Assembly (NCBI GenBank): GCA_028671895.1 | Contig: CM053801.1 | Span: 17,831,375-17,895,374 of the forward strand | Length of the DNA stretch: 64,000 nucleotides | Reading direction: 5' to 3' | From: Oenanthe sinensis | Lineage: Eukaryota; Streptophyta; Magnoliopsida; Apiales; Apiaceae | Shown here: positions 12,701 through 22,500 of the stretch, piece by piece | Layout of the letters: every line of letters starts with the position of its first letter | Position numbering within the stretch: position 1 is the stretch's first letter | Position numbers and translations under genes: made by a program | The notes under the pieces: model-generated | What the model was told of the DNA's origin: nothing | Databases searched by the model: none | Seen by the model: the letters and a program-made list of their open reading frames with translations, nothing else

Positions 12701-15700
12701 TGTTTTCTGCATTCGTTTCTTATCTTTTTTTAAAGAATCTTATCATTTTGGAAAGATCTTGGAATTTTCTACGATCTTTGTGTTCTGCACTTTTTCATTT
12801 GCACTCATCTTGGTAGAGTAAATTGCCTTGTTTCTGAACTGGGCAGATCTGATTTTTATTATTAATAGTCTATTTTTGTAAGATATTTGGGTATGTGATA
12901 TTTAAGTAATGTACTTTCAATTTATTTGTGATATGTATGATTTGGGAGATTTCGTAAGATCTCCGTCATGTATTTAAATTGTATGGGCGTGTCGCCAGAG
13001 TTATGGGACACGTTGAGTCATGACTATTGTGTATGTGTGTTTTGGCCATTTGGGTAGCATTGTGTTTTGTATCATGCAAGCCCTTGTAAGACTTTGGGTA
13101 GCATTTGATTTGTTCCATGCAAACCCCTGTAAGTTTTGATGACTACATATTCTGGAGAACCGAAATGTAGGACATCCTGTAAGTGTAAGATTATCTCCCA
13201 TATTCATAAGTAAGTTCACTTTTGATTTATTTGATATTATTATCAGTAAGTGGTAAGAGTATGTGTAAGAGTATGAATATTTGTGATTTAAGAGAATATA
13301 TGTAAGTTGATATTGTAAGATATCTATAGTGTCTTTTTACTTTTTTTGTTATTTATTTATATTGTGAATTAAGTATGACCAATATTTTTTATCTCTTTCG
13401 ATTTGTTTCATCATTCTTTATTCAGATATTTTTTTATGTTATCAACATGTCTAACCCTTGTACTCTTTGCATAATTTTATATCTGTATATGATCATTTCG
13501 CTTACTACCGGTCTATGTTTCTTGATTTCCCCCGGCAGGTATTTATTATTAGGTGGGCTACCTCAATGTTGTTAAAAGCGCAATGAAGCGCAGCGAAGCG
13601 CAGCGAAGCGCACCTAAAGCGCTTCAAAACCTATGAAGCGAAGCGCCTTCAATGAATCGCGCGCTTCAGTAGGTGAAGCACGAAGCGAGGCGATGCGGTG
13701 TGAAGCGCAACAATAGAGGCAGACTTAAAAAAACAGCCCAATTGGCCCATAATAACTTCCAAGCCCATAATAAGGGCCCAGGTACTTCTTTTAATAACCC
13801 TAAATCTATTCCTCTTCTTCTTTTCTAAAGCAGCCGACTTCTTCTATTCCTCTTCTTCTTTTCTCTTTTGATTCTTCTTTAGGTATTCTTCTTCTCTTTA
13901 ATTTTTCTTTTACTGATTATATATACATGTATATATAGATATATATATATATACACACATATATATACATATATATACACACACACATATATACAAATAT
14001 ATATATACACACCCATATATACACATATATATATACACACACAGTCACATATATAAAAAACCCTTTTGTTAATTATTGTTACTTATTACTCTCAGCAATG
14101 GCTGCTGAGAGTAAAAAATATGATCCAGCATGGAAGTATTCAACGGCAGTTGCTGGTGCAAGTCGTGAAAAAGTCAGATGCAACTTTTGTGACAGTTTTT
14201 TCGGGTGGCCCATTCAGAATGAAAGAACATTTTATTGGGGGGGGGGGGAAAGAAACGCAACAAAGTGTCCTAAAGCTCCTACAAAGGTCAGAAAAGAGAT
14301 GGAAGAGTACATAGAAAGTAGGAAGAAGCAACAAGAGGATGGATATGCAAGAGTAGCTGCTATGGATACTAATTCTGATTCTGAATGTTCTATAAACGAT
14401 ATTCAAATGTCAAACAAATCACCGAAAACACATGGATCAGCTACTGCAAGTACGAAGAGCAAGGGATCGAATACGAAGGGTCCACTTGATTTGTATATGA
14501 CTCCACATCCAGAAGCTGCTGTGATGAAAAGGAGAGGAAAAGGACAAATGAAAATAGATGAAAATGATCATGTGCATAAGGAATTAAGAGCCAGAGCATG
14601 TACTGCATTTGCTAGGTGGATGTACGATGCAGGTATCCCATTTAATGCTGTCAACTATGATAGTTTTCCAGTAGTTGTTGAAGCATTTGGCCAATATGGT
14701 CCAAATATGAAGCCACCTAGTTACCATGAAGTGAGAGTTCCTATGCTAAAAAAAGAAGTTGATCACACTAGAAAAATTATTAGTGAGCACGAGCAACAGT
14801 AGGAGAAATTTGGATGCTCTTTGATGTGTGATGGTTGGACAGATGGAGTACAAAGATCATTGATCAATTTTCTAGCTAATAGTCCAACGGGAAGTGTTTT
14901 TATTGAGTCGGTTGATTCATCAGCTTATGCAAAGACAGGAGAAAGATTTACGAGTTGCTTTGAGGATATATTGAAAAGCTTGGACCGTTTAATATTGTGC
15001 AAGTGGTGACAGATAGTGCCTCAAATAATAAATTAGCTGGGAAACTTTTGGAGGTGAAATATCCACATTTATTCTGGACACCGTGTGCAGCTCATTGCAT
15101 GGATTTGATCTTGGAAGACATTTTCAACATTCCAAACACTAAGAAAACTTTTGAAAGGGCTATCAAATTAAATGCCTACATATACACTCGGCCTCCTGTT
15201 GTAAATATGTTAAGGCATTTTACAAACCAACGGGAGTTGGTCAGGCCCGCAAAAACTCGATTTTGCTACAACTTATCTCACCCTCGAAAGTATTCACAAG
15301 CAAAAGGGCAATTTGAGAAACATGTTTGTCTCAGAAAAATGGAATTCAAGTAAATATTCAAAGGAGGCAGCTGGTAAAAAAGTTTGTGAAATTGTTTTAA
15401 TGCCATCATTCTGGAATAATGTGGTATATGCACTTAAGGTGGCAGGACCTCTTGTTAGGGTGCTAAGGTTGGTTGATGGAGAAAAAAAACCTGCAATGAG
15501 ATACATATATGAGGCAATGGACAGGGCAAAAGAGGCAATTGCAAAGTCTTTCAAGCTTAATGAGAACAAGTACTCAAGAATTTTCGAAATTATTGATAAC
15601 AGGTGGAATGTGCAACTCCACCAACCACTGCACGCTGTTGATTATTATCTTAATCCGGAGTTTTACTATTCCAACAAAGATATTGAAAAAGATCAGGAGG

Positions 15701-18287
15701 TGATAAGAGGGCTCTACACTTGTATTGAGAAGATGGTACCTAATCAAGCTGAACAAGATAGAATTGGGGACTAAATTCCACTGTATAGAAATGCCGAGGA
15801 TCTTTTTGGCATTTCTATGGCCAGACGCCAAAGGACAACAAAATCTCCAGCGGAGTGGTGGATTTCTTATGGTGGTGATGCTCCTGATTTGCAAAAACTT
15901 GCAATCAAAATCCTTAGCCTCACTTGTAGCTCATCCGGATGCGAAAGAAATTAGAGCACATTTCAACATCTTCATTCAAAAAAGAGGAATCGGCTAGCTC
16001 AAGAACGTTTGAATGATCTAGTTTTCGTCAAATACAATAGAGCATTGAGACGTCGATATGCGCTACGGGACACCATTGATCCTATATCATTGACCGATAT
16101 TGACAAAAGTAATGAATGGTTGCTTGGGAGGCTTAATGGAGAATCTGATGAAGACAATGACTTTGTTTTTAATGAAGAAGATGGATTAAATTGGAAAGAT
16201 GTAGCAACTGCTTCTGGTGCGGGGGAACCTCGCTACAAGTCTAGGTCACAGTCAACTTCTTCACAGGCAATTAACAAAGGGAAGTGTCCATGCACTTCAA
16301 CTACTTTACACTTAATTGATGAGGATGAATTTGAATTTGAGGGAGGAAATCCTAGCACCAACTTTGATGATTTTGATGTCGACCTCATAGAAGATGAAGA
16401 TTGAAGAATGAAATTAGAGTAGACTTTTATTTTATTTTATTTTTGAAGAATGAATATTAAATCAGAATGCATCCTTTCCGGTATTTTAATTGTTATTTGT
16501 TGTTTGGTATTGCAGGTATGTTGCACTTTTAACCCACTTTAATGTTTGCTTGATTTTTTTTTACTATTTTACTTATTATTTAGGCTTTTTCGCATAATAT
16601 ACATTATACGCATGTTTTTTTACAATGTGCGCCTCACTTCGATGAAGCGCGCGCCTCACTTCGTGCTTCGCCTCGCGGATCCCCGGAACCCCTTGCGCAT
16701 CGGTGCGCCCCGCGCGTTAAATAACATTGGGCTACCTTTTGGGAAGAGTATTGCCAACGAATTTACAGTCCGTCCCCATTAACCGCTCGGGCATCGACCC
16801 AGACCCAAGAAGAGCCCATTCGGAGTTTTTTGGTAATACATGATATAAAAAACTCCCTTTGTAGTACCCTACCCCCAGGGGAAGTCGAATCCCCGTTGCC
16901 TCCTTCAAAGAGAGATGTCCTAAACCACTAGACGATGGGGGCATATTTGCCCAATGTCGTCCATCGTTGCTCATTGTAAGAATAGGGTGCGAGTTGTTGG
17001 CTTTGAGGAGTTGTAACGTTTATATTTAGATTTGAATTTGGAGAATTTAGTTGTAACTTTTTATTTGTAAATTGTAAGTTGTGGGATATTGAGGAATTAT
17101 AATTTTTATTGGATTTTACATGAAATTGATTTAAGTGAATAAGTTCAGGATTTTAAACAAACCCACTAAAAAGAAAGGCAATGAAGGGTCTAAATTATAT
17201 ACTGCATGACAAGTACATATCATTAATTTGTTTCATGCCATGTAATAGATACTTGAACTGAGTGTTAAGAAAGTTTGTATTGCAAAATTTTGATCCAAAT
17301 ATTAAAAACACCAAAAAAAATTAACATGTACAGAGGTTGTGTCATAAGTTAATCACGTATAATAATTGATACAAATGCATGATTCTAAAAAACTTACCCT
17401 TGAACAAACTCTTTATTTAGCTACAGTAATGTGTAAAAGTAATATGATAAAATATAAAACGTGGGCGGACTATAATATAACTAAACAAATGCTTCAACAA
17501 GATAAAGACAGACATTGATAACACCATTGACGTTTATCACTATATTACCAGAACATCTTTTCATATAACAATTTAATTGCACCGACTCGAGCCAAAAACA
17601 GTAACAAAAAGATAGACAAATCGGCACAAAATAAATCAAAGAATACACAATTGTAACAAGTATTAATAATTCAACTTATGCCCTAACAGAATAGAAACAT
17701 ATCATAACCAAATCTATAACTCGCGGAAACAACATATTTATACAAACACAAACAAAAAGATGGAGAAAAAAATATTTCAAATGAGTCCAAGCAAACAACT
17801 TACACCTAGACAAAATAGAAACATTTCATAATGAAATCTATAACCAGATAAAATACCTACACTTAAGCTAAAACATATATACACACCAAAAAGCAATTTA
17901 TAATGCCTCTAACAATTCAACTTACTCCTAACAGAATAGAAAGATATCATACTCAAATCTATAACATATTAAAGCGCCAATTGCATACTTACAAACAATC
18001 ACATATATACAAACCCAAAAGCAATTAACTATTCTAATTATTCAAATTACGCCCTAGCAAAATAGAAGCATATCACAACCCAATTTAGAACATGTTATAG
18101 AACCAAAAAAATATGAGAGAGACAGCGAGAGAGAGAGAGAGAGAGAGAGTACCAAATTACGCTTATCAGGGAAGTAATCAGGGGGAGAAACAGGCTTAGG
18201 AACCCTAGTACGCTTAGCTTTAACAACCTCTTTCTTCTCAATTGCTTGGTCTTTCTGAGAGGCCTTTCTCTTGGCACCTTTCCTCAT
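6799..18287 (-). CDS. HIT4: HEAT INTOLERANT 4-like protein
   Basis: HIT4 is a plant-specific nuclear, chromocentre-associated protein needed for heat-induced decondensation and release of transcriptional silencing and for basal heat tolerance. Fourteen exons join in frame to 333 residues: 18153-18287, 11068-11106, 10904-10957, 10761-10824, 10568-10626, 10203-10327, 10032-10091, 9453-9511, 8138-8217, 7700-7738, 7334-7396, 7195-7242, 6981-7109, 6799-6846. The N-terminus is Lys/Arg-rich (residues 1-31). Family blocks follow: FPVGTEWDQLD, KKVYLFGCTE, SPFPPSDKIGINSVQRE, MKMDWVPYIPLE, KKFEYCLPYFYQPFKEDELE, a charged helical region (EEEELSADQK ... KVREAKK), and the terminal FYPVPSPDTPDVSDVK and SPFINRYYGKAH. 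The start chosen is MRKGAKRKA. A Met 12 codons upstream is in frame but unlike the family. Intron 1 spans 7,046 bp and is packed with transposons. Sure of the family; paralogue uncertain. Confidence 0.86.
11782..11940. mobile_element. hAT-type MITE with perfect TIRs and 8-bp target duplication
   Basis: The element is 159 bp. The left terminus ctatgttactcggactc and right terminus gagtccgagtaacatag are perfect 17-bp inverted repeats. The flanking octamer tatttatt occurs at 11774-11781 and again at 11941-11948, the 8-bp target-site duplication expected of hAT superfamily insertions. The interior has further internal complementarity (gtgtcggacttggacac / ccgatacttggacac). There is no coding capacity. 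Confidence 0.92.
13918..14055. repeat. AT/AC compound microsatellite in the hAT leader
   Basis: An irregular run of (ta)n, (atac)n and (ac)n units fills the stretch just before the transposase start codon at 14098. It is purely low-complexity and probably grew after insertion. Confidence 0.85.
14098..16404 (+). pseudogene. Broken hAT transposase (BED finger, DUF659, hAT dimerisation)
   Basis: The coding sequence starts at ATG 14098 and reads through an N-terminal BED-type zinc-finger region (KVRCNFC at about residues 25-31). The second half of the finger is split between frames: the GGPFRMKEHFIGG block is in another frame, and a poly-G run lies at about 14239-14248. A lysine-rich linker follows, then a DUF659-like region beginning CDGWTDG after an in-frame stop at 14800. 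Frame changes occur near 15000 and 15270, and stops lie at 15772 and near 15952. The conserved C-terminal hAT dimerisation motif is present near 15856-15950 (WWISYGGDAPDLQ ... SGCERN), but a TAG replaces the usual Trp after ERN. The acidic tail ends at 16402. At least six lesions make it inactive as it stands. Confidence 0.9.
16750..16800 (-). pseudogene. Partial plastid-type trnY-GUA sequence
   Basis: Read on the minus strand this is the first 51 nt of a plastid tRNA-Tyr, from the 5' gggtcgatgcccgagcgg through the anticodon arm containing ctgtaaa. It stops at ggcaat, so the variable arm tail, T-arm and acceptor 3' strand are missing. It is the left end of a nuclear plastid insert and cannot fold as a tRNA. 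Confidence 0.85.
16870..16942 (-). pseudogene. Plastid-type trnE-UUC sequence in the nucleus
   Basis: A full-length 73-nt match to plastid tRNA-Glu lies on the minus strand, from gcccccatcgtctagtgg to cccctgggggta. It follows the trnY fragment at a spacing (69 bp) and order like the plastid trnE-trnY cluster, so the two came in as one plastid DNA insert. The anticodon loop reads ctttgaa where I recall ctttcaa for the plastid gene, changing the anticodon. Two other bases differ from my memory of the consensus. It is very likely non-functional. Confidence 0.88.
18122..18150. repeat. GA/CT microsatellite at the HIT4 intron 1 donor
   Basis: On the coding (minus) strand a (CT)n tract begins three bases inside the intron, immediately after the gta of the donor. 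Length variation here would leave the exon intact but alters the sequence contacted by U1/U6. Confidence 0.85.
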
Positions 18288-19558
18288 CACTGAATTGCAG
18301 TTTGAGATATACAGATACGTCAATGTGTATGTATTGATAGATTCAATTGGATTGGATAGAAAATGTATACATAGTGTCGCGACAAGTAAGGGAAGGGTTA
18401 TATAAGCGTAGATATAAAGCTGCGTTGGGTTTGTTTGAAATCGGTAGGGCTAGGGTTTTCTAGAGAGAGAGAAGGATGGGCGCGAGGGTGTCAATTTTTC
18501 GTTTGAATTTTTTCGTCAAATTTTAATTTTTAGTTCACTTTTATATCTTGTCTTGTTTATTTATTTCTTCGTATTCTATTTTCTAGACCACCACAATTCG
18601 GAATTTATCAAATTATTCGAATTAAATTCGTTAATAATTGAATTGATCACGAATATTTTGGATTCAAATCGAGTTCAATACTATATATAATCTTTTTTAT
18701 TCTTTTAGACTTGTTTAAACCAAATAAAATTTATCAAAATAAAATTATTTGATAATGTGTAGTTTTAAGATTCAAAAGAGTACTATGTGTTTGAAAATTA
18801 AAAACGTCTTTTAAATCATAATATCTTTTATCATATACATTTATATAAATATATTATTATTTATCGAGTCTAACATTAATGAATTGAGTCGAATATTCAT
18901 AAAATTTGACTTGACAAATTTATCAGAGAAATTTTTGTTTCATTTTTTATCAGGACGAGTTTGACTTTATCTAATTAATTTTTTAAGTAGTTCGATTTTG
19001 TTCACAGGATTAGCCACAAACGTTGAGAAGAGACCAACAAAAAATATACACGAGTTTCTTAAAATCTGAACTCTTGCTTCTATTCAAATTTGATTGTTGA
19101 TGTGTTTTCCCGGCTTAGATATTTTTTCCAAAATCATATTTCCCAATTAATTAGGAAAGAAAATATGTATTTACCGATTTCCTAATATTGGCCAAATAAA
19201 ATGAGAAAGCTATTCTAATTTCTAGTTTCTAAGCTGAACAAACATATAATCTCTTTGGGCTTTAGCACTGACAATATCAGATGAACTTTCAAGCAGGAAC
19301 TCGGTTATTCTAATGTGGGATTTCCATTCACTTGTGAACAAACCTAACATCTAATATCCAAAGTTCTTGTACACTAAAAGAACCTCTAAAGGCAACTATT
19401 ACATTACAATAGAACAACAGATGGGACCATCCTCTAAAAACAGCAATACATAAAAACTTAATAGAATTACAGGGATGTAGACACAGGAGAGATTGAAAAT
19501 AAATGGAAAGAAAGGTTGAGAACACCATAAATAATCCATTCACATTTTATACCCCAGC
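18288..19558. other. Intergenic: HIT4 promoter side and SERK 3' side
   Basis: This contains the upstream region of the HIT4-like gene (with a telo-box) and, from about 19300, the likely 3' untranslated region of the SERK gene. No coding exon or transposon terminus is recognisable in the AT-rich middle (about 18520-19200). Confidence 0.55.
18451..18458 (-). promoter_or_regulatory. Telo-box (AAACCCTA) upstream of HIT4-like gene
   Basis: AAACCCTA reads on the coding strand about 165 bp upstream of the ATG. Telo-boxes are common in promoters or 5' untranslated regions of plant growth, ribosome-biogenesis and nuclear-protein genes. The match is exact but short, so function is an inference. Confidence 0.4.
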
Positions 19559-22500
19559 TTATCTTGGACCAGATAATTCAAAAGCATGTAAGTTATCCGT
19601 CGAGTCTAGAATCCATTCTGAAGTTCGATGTGGAGCTAATTCTACATCTTGATGGATGACTTCTACTTTTTGCCACTCCTCCCACTTTTCTGCAAGGCCG
19701 TCACCTTCAAGCATTCTGACCACCTCTGACATCTTAGGCCGATCCATTGGCGAACCCTGGGTACAGAGTAATGCCACTTGAATAAGCTGCTCAACCTCTG
19801 TATCAATGTAATTGTTCTGCAGGTCAGGATCGACCAGCATCTCCAACTTTTTCTCTTTCAGAAGGCTCTTGACCTAAAAGACATTGCAAAGCAAAAGGTC
19901 AATATCGCACAACATCGCTGCAAATAGAGTCCAAGGCAAAGCAACAAAGGGTTGCCACAGAGTAGTGAGCACTTATTTGTGAACTAATTATCGGAAAGGA
20001 CCTGTTAGTTTGTATAAAGTAATAAAGATCCGTGCAAAGGGTACAAAAGAAAATTAATGGACACATACCCAATCCAACAGCATAACATCATCATCATTTG
20101 CAAGACGGGCAAGATCAAAGGCCCTCTGTCCAGTGATGAGCTCTAAGAGCATAATCCCGTAACCAAAGACATCAGTCTTCTCTGATGACTTTCCCGTGGA
20201 GAGGTACTCGGGAGCTATGTGCCCAATGGTACCCCTTACAGCAGTTGTAACATGGGTATCCTTGTAATCCATAAGCCTAGCTAACCCAAAATCACCTACA
20301 ACAGCCTCAAATTCTTCGTCCAATAATATATTTGCAGCTTTTACATCACGATGGATAATCTTGGGATCACAATGATCATGCAAATAAGAAAGCCCTCTAG
20401 CCGATCCCAATGCAATCCTCTTCCTAGTTGGCCAATCAAGGGGTGGTTCTGATGGCTGACGCTCTTCATTTGTAAAAAATTACATCAGAACATACAGATC
20501 AAGAAATTCGGAGAGCGATCAAAGAATAAAGTAGCTGGACAATTTATAAAAGGCAATAAAGAAAGATGTATATGTCCATAAAGCTCATCAAGCCTATTTG
20601 AATTTTGAGAAAATTATAATTATGAAAGTGAAGGACTTTTGATTAGTATAGTATAGAAAGATTTTAAGTCGAGCCATATTTATTGTGGCACTCGAAGCAA
20701 GAAAAAAATGTGAAAAAAACACAGCAACCAATTTTATAAATCATTTAAATTCGAAACTCCTACATTTTACAATATACAAGAATGAAAAATAACCGGTATC
20801 AATTATGGAAAAAAACAACTGATATCTTTCTTTGGAAAACAAGATCTGCTTAGAAATTTCACAGCCCACTACAGAGTAGGGAGTTTTATATTTTCCCTGG
20901 ATTAAACAAACTCCTTGCAAATTATGGTAATTCATAACTGAGATACCTCTTAAACATGACGCAACACTTCCATTAGCCATGTATGGATATACAAGAAGCC
21001 GCTCTGTAGGTGTCATGCAAAAACCACGTAGCCGCAAAAGATTTCGATGCACAGCCATGCTAATCATTTCCACTTCTGTTTGAAACTGCAGCTCACCACC
21101 TGGTGTTCGCTCTTCTTTAAGCCTTTTAACTGCTACAAGTGAACCATCAGCGAGGCGTCCTTTATATACCTTACCAAATCCGCCTCTTCCAAGTATTGTA
21201 CTGAAAGTATCCGTTGCGACTTGTAATTCCCGCAAAGAAAACCTCTTCAGTTGACCGAGGTGCACTTCTGGGTCCTCCTCAGCTGAAGTTAACTTATAAC
21301 AGTGAAAACATATTCAAAGACAATAAGTGCTTCCTTAGATATCATTATACAGGACTAACCTGGCACGTCAAAGAAATGTTCTTGCGGTTTTCTTCGTCGC
21401 CACCAAGCAAATGCCATTGCAGGTGCAGCAAACAGTAAAGCAGCACCTGCAGCTACTCCTCCAGCAATAGCTCCAGTGGGACCATTTTGTCCTGCAATCA
21501 TAATAAGACAGAGAAAGAAGAAAGTGTACTTATTTAGCAACTGGTGAAATTTATACCAATAGTAGCAGTGTCAGAGTAAATTCAACGAATTGATATCATA
21601 AGCCAAATCACCTGGAGGTTGTACTGTTGACGGTGGGATGAATGGAGGAGGTGGAGAAAATGGAGGAGATCCAGGGCAGGGCCTCCCAGTCACGGGTCCA
21701 CATAAATTTAAATTATTGGCGAAACTGCAGAAGTTGTAATAGAGGAAGGAGAGAAATATTATCATAGCTTTCATAGTAGAAATAAGAACCACAATATCAA
21801 AGATATTACTAGCATGAAACCTGATGGGAGTGAACAAAGAAAATGAGCCATTATCCGGTACTGGTCCTGATAACTGATTGTTTGATAAATCCCTGATAAA
21901 CATATTTAGTATTACAATTGAAACATCCACAACAATGAAATTATCTGGGATAAGTGGAAATACTTACAGAACTTGAAGGGTTGTAATATTAGTCAGTGAC
22001 ATTGGAATTGGACCAGAGAGGCTGTTGTTATTAAGTCGCCTATCCAGATATTGGTGATATAATCAATATCACTTGAAAGAACAATAGAATTGTAGAAATT
22101 TAAGTAATTGAATTCGAGATTTGTAGTCATACAAGAATCTTAGCCTTGTAAGTTTTCCTAATGTATCTGGTATTGGTCCGGAGAAGCTATTCATGTACAG
22201 GTCCAAGCTCACCAGATTTGTCAGATTTCCAAGATCATTAGGGATTGGTCCACTTATGTTATTACTGTAAAGCTCTCTGTCATGGTTAAACTGAAGTTTA
22301 AAAAATTGCAACGAAGAATATTTAAAGATAATAATATTATTGATACATTAATGGAAAATAATTAAACTGCCGGTTAGCAATGTAGCAATCCAGTGATGGG
22401 ACTGGGGATCAGCTACAATGTTATGAATACACCATACATGTCAAGGTGTAAAGGCGAGCCAAGGCATCAGTGAACCACCTGGACATCTAGGCAGTAAGGT

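Larger units (their letters stand above)
13556..16737 (+). mobile_element. hAT superfamily transposon with 8-bp target duplication
   Basis: The element proper is 13564-16729 (3,166 bp). The terminal inverted repeats are caatgttgttaaaagcgc on the left and the reverse complement of gcgcgttaaataacattg on the right. The octamer ggctacct is duplicated exactly at 13556-13563 and 16730-16737. Both subterminal regions (about 13575-13715 and 16628-16715) are GC-rich and crowded with gaagcg/cgcttc motifs, plausible transposase-binding sites. The interior encodes a disrupted BED-finger hAT transposase. The element sits inside intron 1 of the HIT4-like gene, in the opposite direction to it. Confidence 0.93.
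11691..17155 (+). mobile_element. Possible LTR or LARD-type sequence, heavily interrupted
   Basis: The sequence begins tgtaacatcccgtatttt, a typical start for plant long terminal repeats and comparable with the tgtaacatccc start of the TRIM element at 33077-33494. An agg-rich leader with agttagggttttg follows, then three diverged repeats of about 175 bp near 12396, 12570 and 12743 (each .tggaaagrt.tt....ttctttgt). The pentamer caaac precedes the start and recurs near 17156, a possible target duplication, but the right end lacks the usual CA. No gag or pol frame is visible. The right boundary is weak. Confidence 0.35.
11107..18152 (-). other. Giant intron 1 of the HIT4-like gene
   Basis: The donor is gtactctct directly after codon Leu45 and the acceptor is tttgtag before Glu46. 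All other introns of this gene are about 50 to 1,250 bp. The intron holds a hAT MITE (11782-11940), LTR-like DNA (about 11691-17155), a 3.2-kb defective hAT transposon (13564-16729) and a plastid-derived fragment (16750-16942). The parts at about 11107-11690 and 17156-18120 show nothing recognisable beyond AT-rich sequence. Confidence 0.8.

Noticed and set aside
16750..16942. Functional nuclear tRNA genes
   Set aside because: One is truncated and the other is a plastid copy with an altered anticodon loop, with no sign of a nuclear tRNA promoter context.
18288..18323. Upstream in-frame Met start for the HIT4-like gene
   Set aside because: The extra 12 residues are unlike the family, whose proteins start MRKG-KRK.
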